A stretch of DNA of 7,352 nt from Thiotrichaceae bacterium. Its GTDB lineage: Bacteria > Pseudomonadota > Gammaproteobacteria > Thiotrichales > Thiotrichaceae. Under the pieces are notes generated by a model. That model had not been told where the DNA came from. It saw only the letters and a list, made by a program, of their open reading frames with translations, and searched no databases. The translations under genes were made by a program, and so were the position numbers. Position 1 is the first letter of the stretch. Every line of letters begins with the position of its first letter. This document shows positions 5,378-7,352 of the stretch, in pieces. The DNA is taken from contig JALWYT010000097.1 in NCBI GenBank assembly GCA_026992705.1, positions 1 through 7,352 of the forward strand. The letters run 5' to 3'.

Positions 5378-7352
5378 TGTTTACGGCAAAAACAAAAAAA
5401 CATTTCCTGCGGACTCTGCCGATCATCCTCGTTGCACTGGTATTAGCCATTTCATTGTGGATGCTAAATCTAGCCATGCACAATCCCGACAAGCTCGATA
5501 AATTTGATGCCTGGCTATTACCGCTGTACTTTGGCTTAGTTACATTGCTATCCATATTGGTATTATGGAATTTAGTCCAGGTCTTGCAACAATTACGAGC
5601 AAGAGCAGCAGGCTCACGCTTTACCATTCGCCTGCTAACAGGTTTTATCATTATTACGCTTATTCCTGTACTAATTGTTACCTATTTTTCATTAAGCTTT
5701 ATTGGTGATCGAATTGACAGTTACTTTGATACTAATATTGAAACCTCTTTAGGTGATTCTATTGAACTTAGTGGACTTTCACTAAAACTACAACATAAAC
5801 AAAGTTTATTACACTTAAAAGCTATTGCAAATGAAATAGCTAATGTTAAAGATTGGCAATTAGTTGAATTTTTGGAAAAAAAACGTCAACTACTTAATGC
5901 TGAAGAATTGGTCTTATTAGATGAGAAACAAGTACTTGCTGCTGTTAGTATTGCAGCAAATGATAAATTAATTCCACATTCACCTGCTCAAGCCTTGTTT
6001 AATGCACTACGTTATCAAGATAGCTATTATCAACTAGAACCTATTGACGAACATAATTTTTATCGTATTGCGGTGAAAGTTGGTGAAGACTTAAAAATGG
6101 GACATACCATAGTACTAACTGCACTCATTCCATCCAATGAATACGTTGATATTTTAACGGATAGTGTGGAATCTGCTCGTCAAGAGTATAAAAAGTTTAA
6201 TAAGCAACGAGAAGCTATCAAACGAAGTTTTCGCTTTGTTCTATTAGTGATTTTAATTGTCACCGTACTCTTTTCTGTTTGGGCGGCTTTTGTCTTTTCC
6301 CGTCGTCTAACTCGCCCTGTAAGAACGCTAGTAGAAGGTACAATGGCGGTTGCATCGGGTGATTTAAACAAAAAACTCCCTGTTTCAGATCGCGATGATT
6401 TCAGCTTGCTAGCCCGCTCATTCAACACTATGACCTCACGTTTATACGAAGCCCGCCGAGAACGTGAAATCAGCCAGCAACAAGTACAGCGACAGCATGA
6501 TTATCTCAATGCCGTTATGGAACATATTACCTCCAGCGTTATTACACTGGACGAAAAGCTAATCATCCGTCGTATCAACTCAGCGACCGAACAAATGCTA
6601 GGCTTGTCCACCAGAACCTATCTCAGCAAACCACTAGCAAGCATCCGCAAAACAGCTCCAGAACTTTGCCCATTATTGGATGTTATCTCGCCTCATTTAC
6701 AGCAACAATCAAAAGAATGGCAATGTGATATTAGCTTACATGAAGACAGTGGACACAAACAAGTACTGATTTGTAAAGGAGCAATGCTGACCTCTGAAGC
6801 AGGCAAAGCCCAAGGCTATGTAATCGTCATTGATGAAGTGACTGAATTAATCCAAGCCGAGCATGACGCTGCATGGAGTGAGGTCGCTCGTCGCCTTGCT
6901 CATGAAATCAAAAATCCACTTACGCCAATACAACTCTCCGCAGAACGCTTATCACATAAACTCACGCCAATACTGGATGAAAAAAATAAAGCCTTTGTTA
7001 AACGTATGACATCCACTATCAGCAATCAAGTTAACAATATGCAAAGCATGGTCAATGCTTTTAGTGAATATGCTCGTGCACCTGCCTTAAACTTTCAAAA
7101 AGCACAGCTCAATGAGTTATTAGTAGAAATTGGTGAGCTATACCGTGTTAACCCCAAAAATGCTATAATCACTGTAGATGTTCAGCAGATTCCTGAAATT
7201 TTATTAGATACAAATCGTTTTAGACAACTGTTAGTCAATCTCGTTAAAAATGCCCTAGAAGCACTACCTGAAAAAGAAAATAATTGTGTTTGCCTTAGCA
7301 GCAAACAAGACAACAACCAAGTTATTCTCACCATCGCGGATAATGGACGAGG
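5377..7352 (+). CDS. NtrY-like sensor histidine kinase, 3' end cut by window
   Basis: An open frame of 658 codons runs off the right edge. Membrane segments are predicted at about 13-33, 47-68, 87-109 and 285-308. The third and fourth flank an extracytoplasmic sensor domain of about 175 residues. A HAMP domain follows (about 309-363, with RRLTRPVRTLVEG and ARSFNTMTSRL), then a PAS domain (about 373-490), the dimerisation/phosphoacceptor helix RRLAHEIKNPLTP (505-517) with H509 as phosphorylated histidine, the N box NLVKNALEAL (621-630) with N625, and the start of the G1 box IADNGRG with D655. The remaining ATPase domain (G1 end, F and G2 boxes) is off-window. This architecture is the NtrY type, normally paired with the sigma54-activator regulator NtrX, expected just downstream. 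The ATG is in a TAATG overlap with the DUF4390 stop. The part encoding the sensor domain is far more AT-rich than the flanking kinase parts. The signal sensed is unknown; nitrogen sensing should not be assumed from the family name. Confidence 0.93.
   Translation, partial: MFTAKTKKHFLRTLPIILVALVLAISLWMLNLAMHNPDKLDKFDAWLLPLYFGLVTLLSILVLWNLVQVLQQLRARAAGSRFTIRLLTGFIIITLIPVLIVTYFSLSFIGDRIDSYFDTNIETSLGDSIELSGLSLKLQHKQSLLHLKAIANEIANVKDWQLVEFLEKKRQLLNAEELVLLDEKQVLAAVSIAANDKLIPHSPAQALFNALRYQDSYYQLEPIDEHNFYRIAVKVGEDLKMGHTIVLTALIPSNEYVDILTDSVESARQEYKKFNKQREAIKRSFRFVLLVILIVTVLFSVWAAFVFSRRLTRPVRTLVEGTMAVASGDLNKKLPVSDRDDFSLLARSFNTMTSRLYEARREREISQQQVQRQHDYLNAVMEHITSSVITLDEKLIIRRINSATEQMLGLSTRTYLSKPLASIRKTAPELCPLLDVISPHLQQQSKEWQCDISLHEDSGHKQVLICKGAMLTSEAGKAQGYVIVIDEVTELIQAEHDAAWSEVARRLAHEIKNPLTPIQLSAERLSHKLTPILDEKNKAFVKRMTSTISNQVNNMQSMVNAFSEYARAPALNFQKAQLNELLVEIGELYRVNPKNAIITVDVQQIPEILLDTNRFRQLLVNLVKNALEALPEKENNCVCLSSKQDNNQVILTIADNGR

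Noticed and set aside
5358..5651. 97-codon minus-strand frame over the kinase start
   Set aside because: It is antisense to the well-supported membrane segments of the kinase; no ribosome binding site or domain.
6180..6428. 82-codon minus-strand frame over the kinase HAMP region
   Set aside because: It is antisense to TM4 and HAMP, which are clearly coding in the plus direction.

Overview
The window looks like the chromosome of a moderately AT-rich gammaproteobacterium. The evidence is the lptM-lysA pair, the fmt-rsmB pair followed by a DUF4390 protein and an NtrY-type sensor kinase (an order known from several gammaproteobacterial lineages), and a small c-type cytochrome, which implies a respiratory lifestyle. 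Genus cannot be fixed from this sequence; a free-living marine, sulfur-oxidising or methylotrophic relative is a guess only.

Layout. Positions 1-356 (minus strand) hold the N-terminal part of a carboxylesterase/phospholipase-family alpha/beta hydrolase, cut by the left edge before its catalytic serine. Positions 357-712 are a divergent intergenic region without a convincing gene but rich in dyad symmetry: a terminator-like hairpin in the esterase leader, a 17-bp perfect inverted repeat inside a longer imperfect one that overlaps a good minus-strand promoter, a small palindrome over a candidate plus-strand -35 box, and a 9-9-9 hairpin in the lptM leader. From 713 to the right edge all genes are on the plus strand and tightly packed: lptM (LPS-assembly lipoprotein), lysA (last step of lysine synthesis), a monoheme cytochrome c lipoprotein, fmt (initiator tRNA formylation), rsmB (16S rRNA m5C967 methylation), a secreted DUF4390 protein, and an NtrY-like histidine kinase cut by the right edge inside its ATPase domain.

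How they fit together. Gaps between plus-strand genes are +2, +18, +2, +3, -1 and -1 nt, and I see no intrinsic terminator among them, so they probably form one transcript. fmt and rsmB act on translation initiation and ribosome maturation; lptM and lysA serve envelope assembly and lysine supply. DUF4390 and the kinase are joined by TAATG overlaps and may be one extracytoplasmic sensing module whose response regulator (ntrX) would lie just beyond the right edge. Unusual points are the cytochrome lipoprotein between lysA and fmt, the absence of dapF after lysA and def before fmt, and a sharp AT-rich block over the kinase sensor domain. I found no CRISPR array, tRNA, rRNA, intact insertion sequence or clearly novel multi-gene system.
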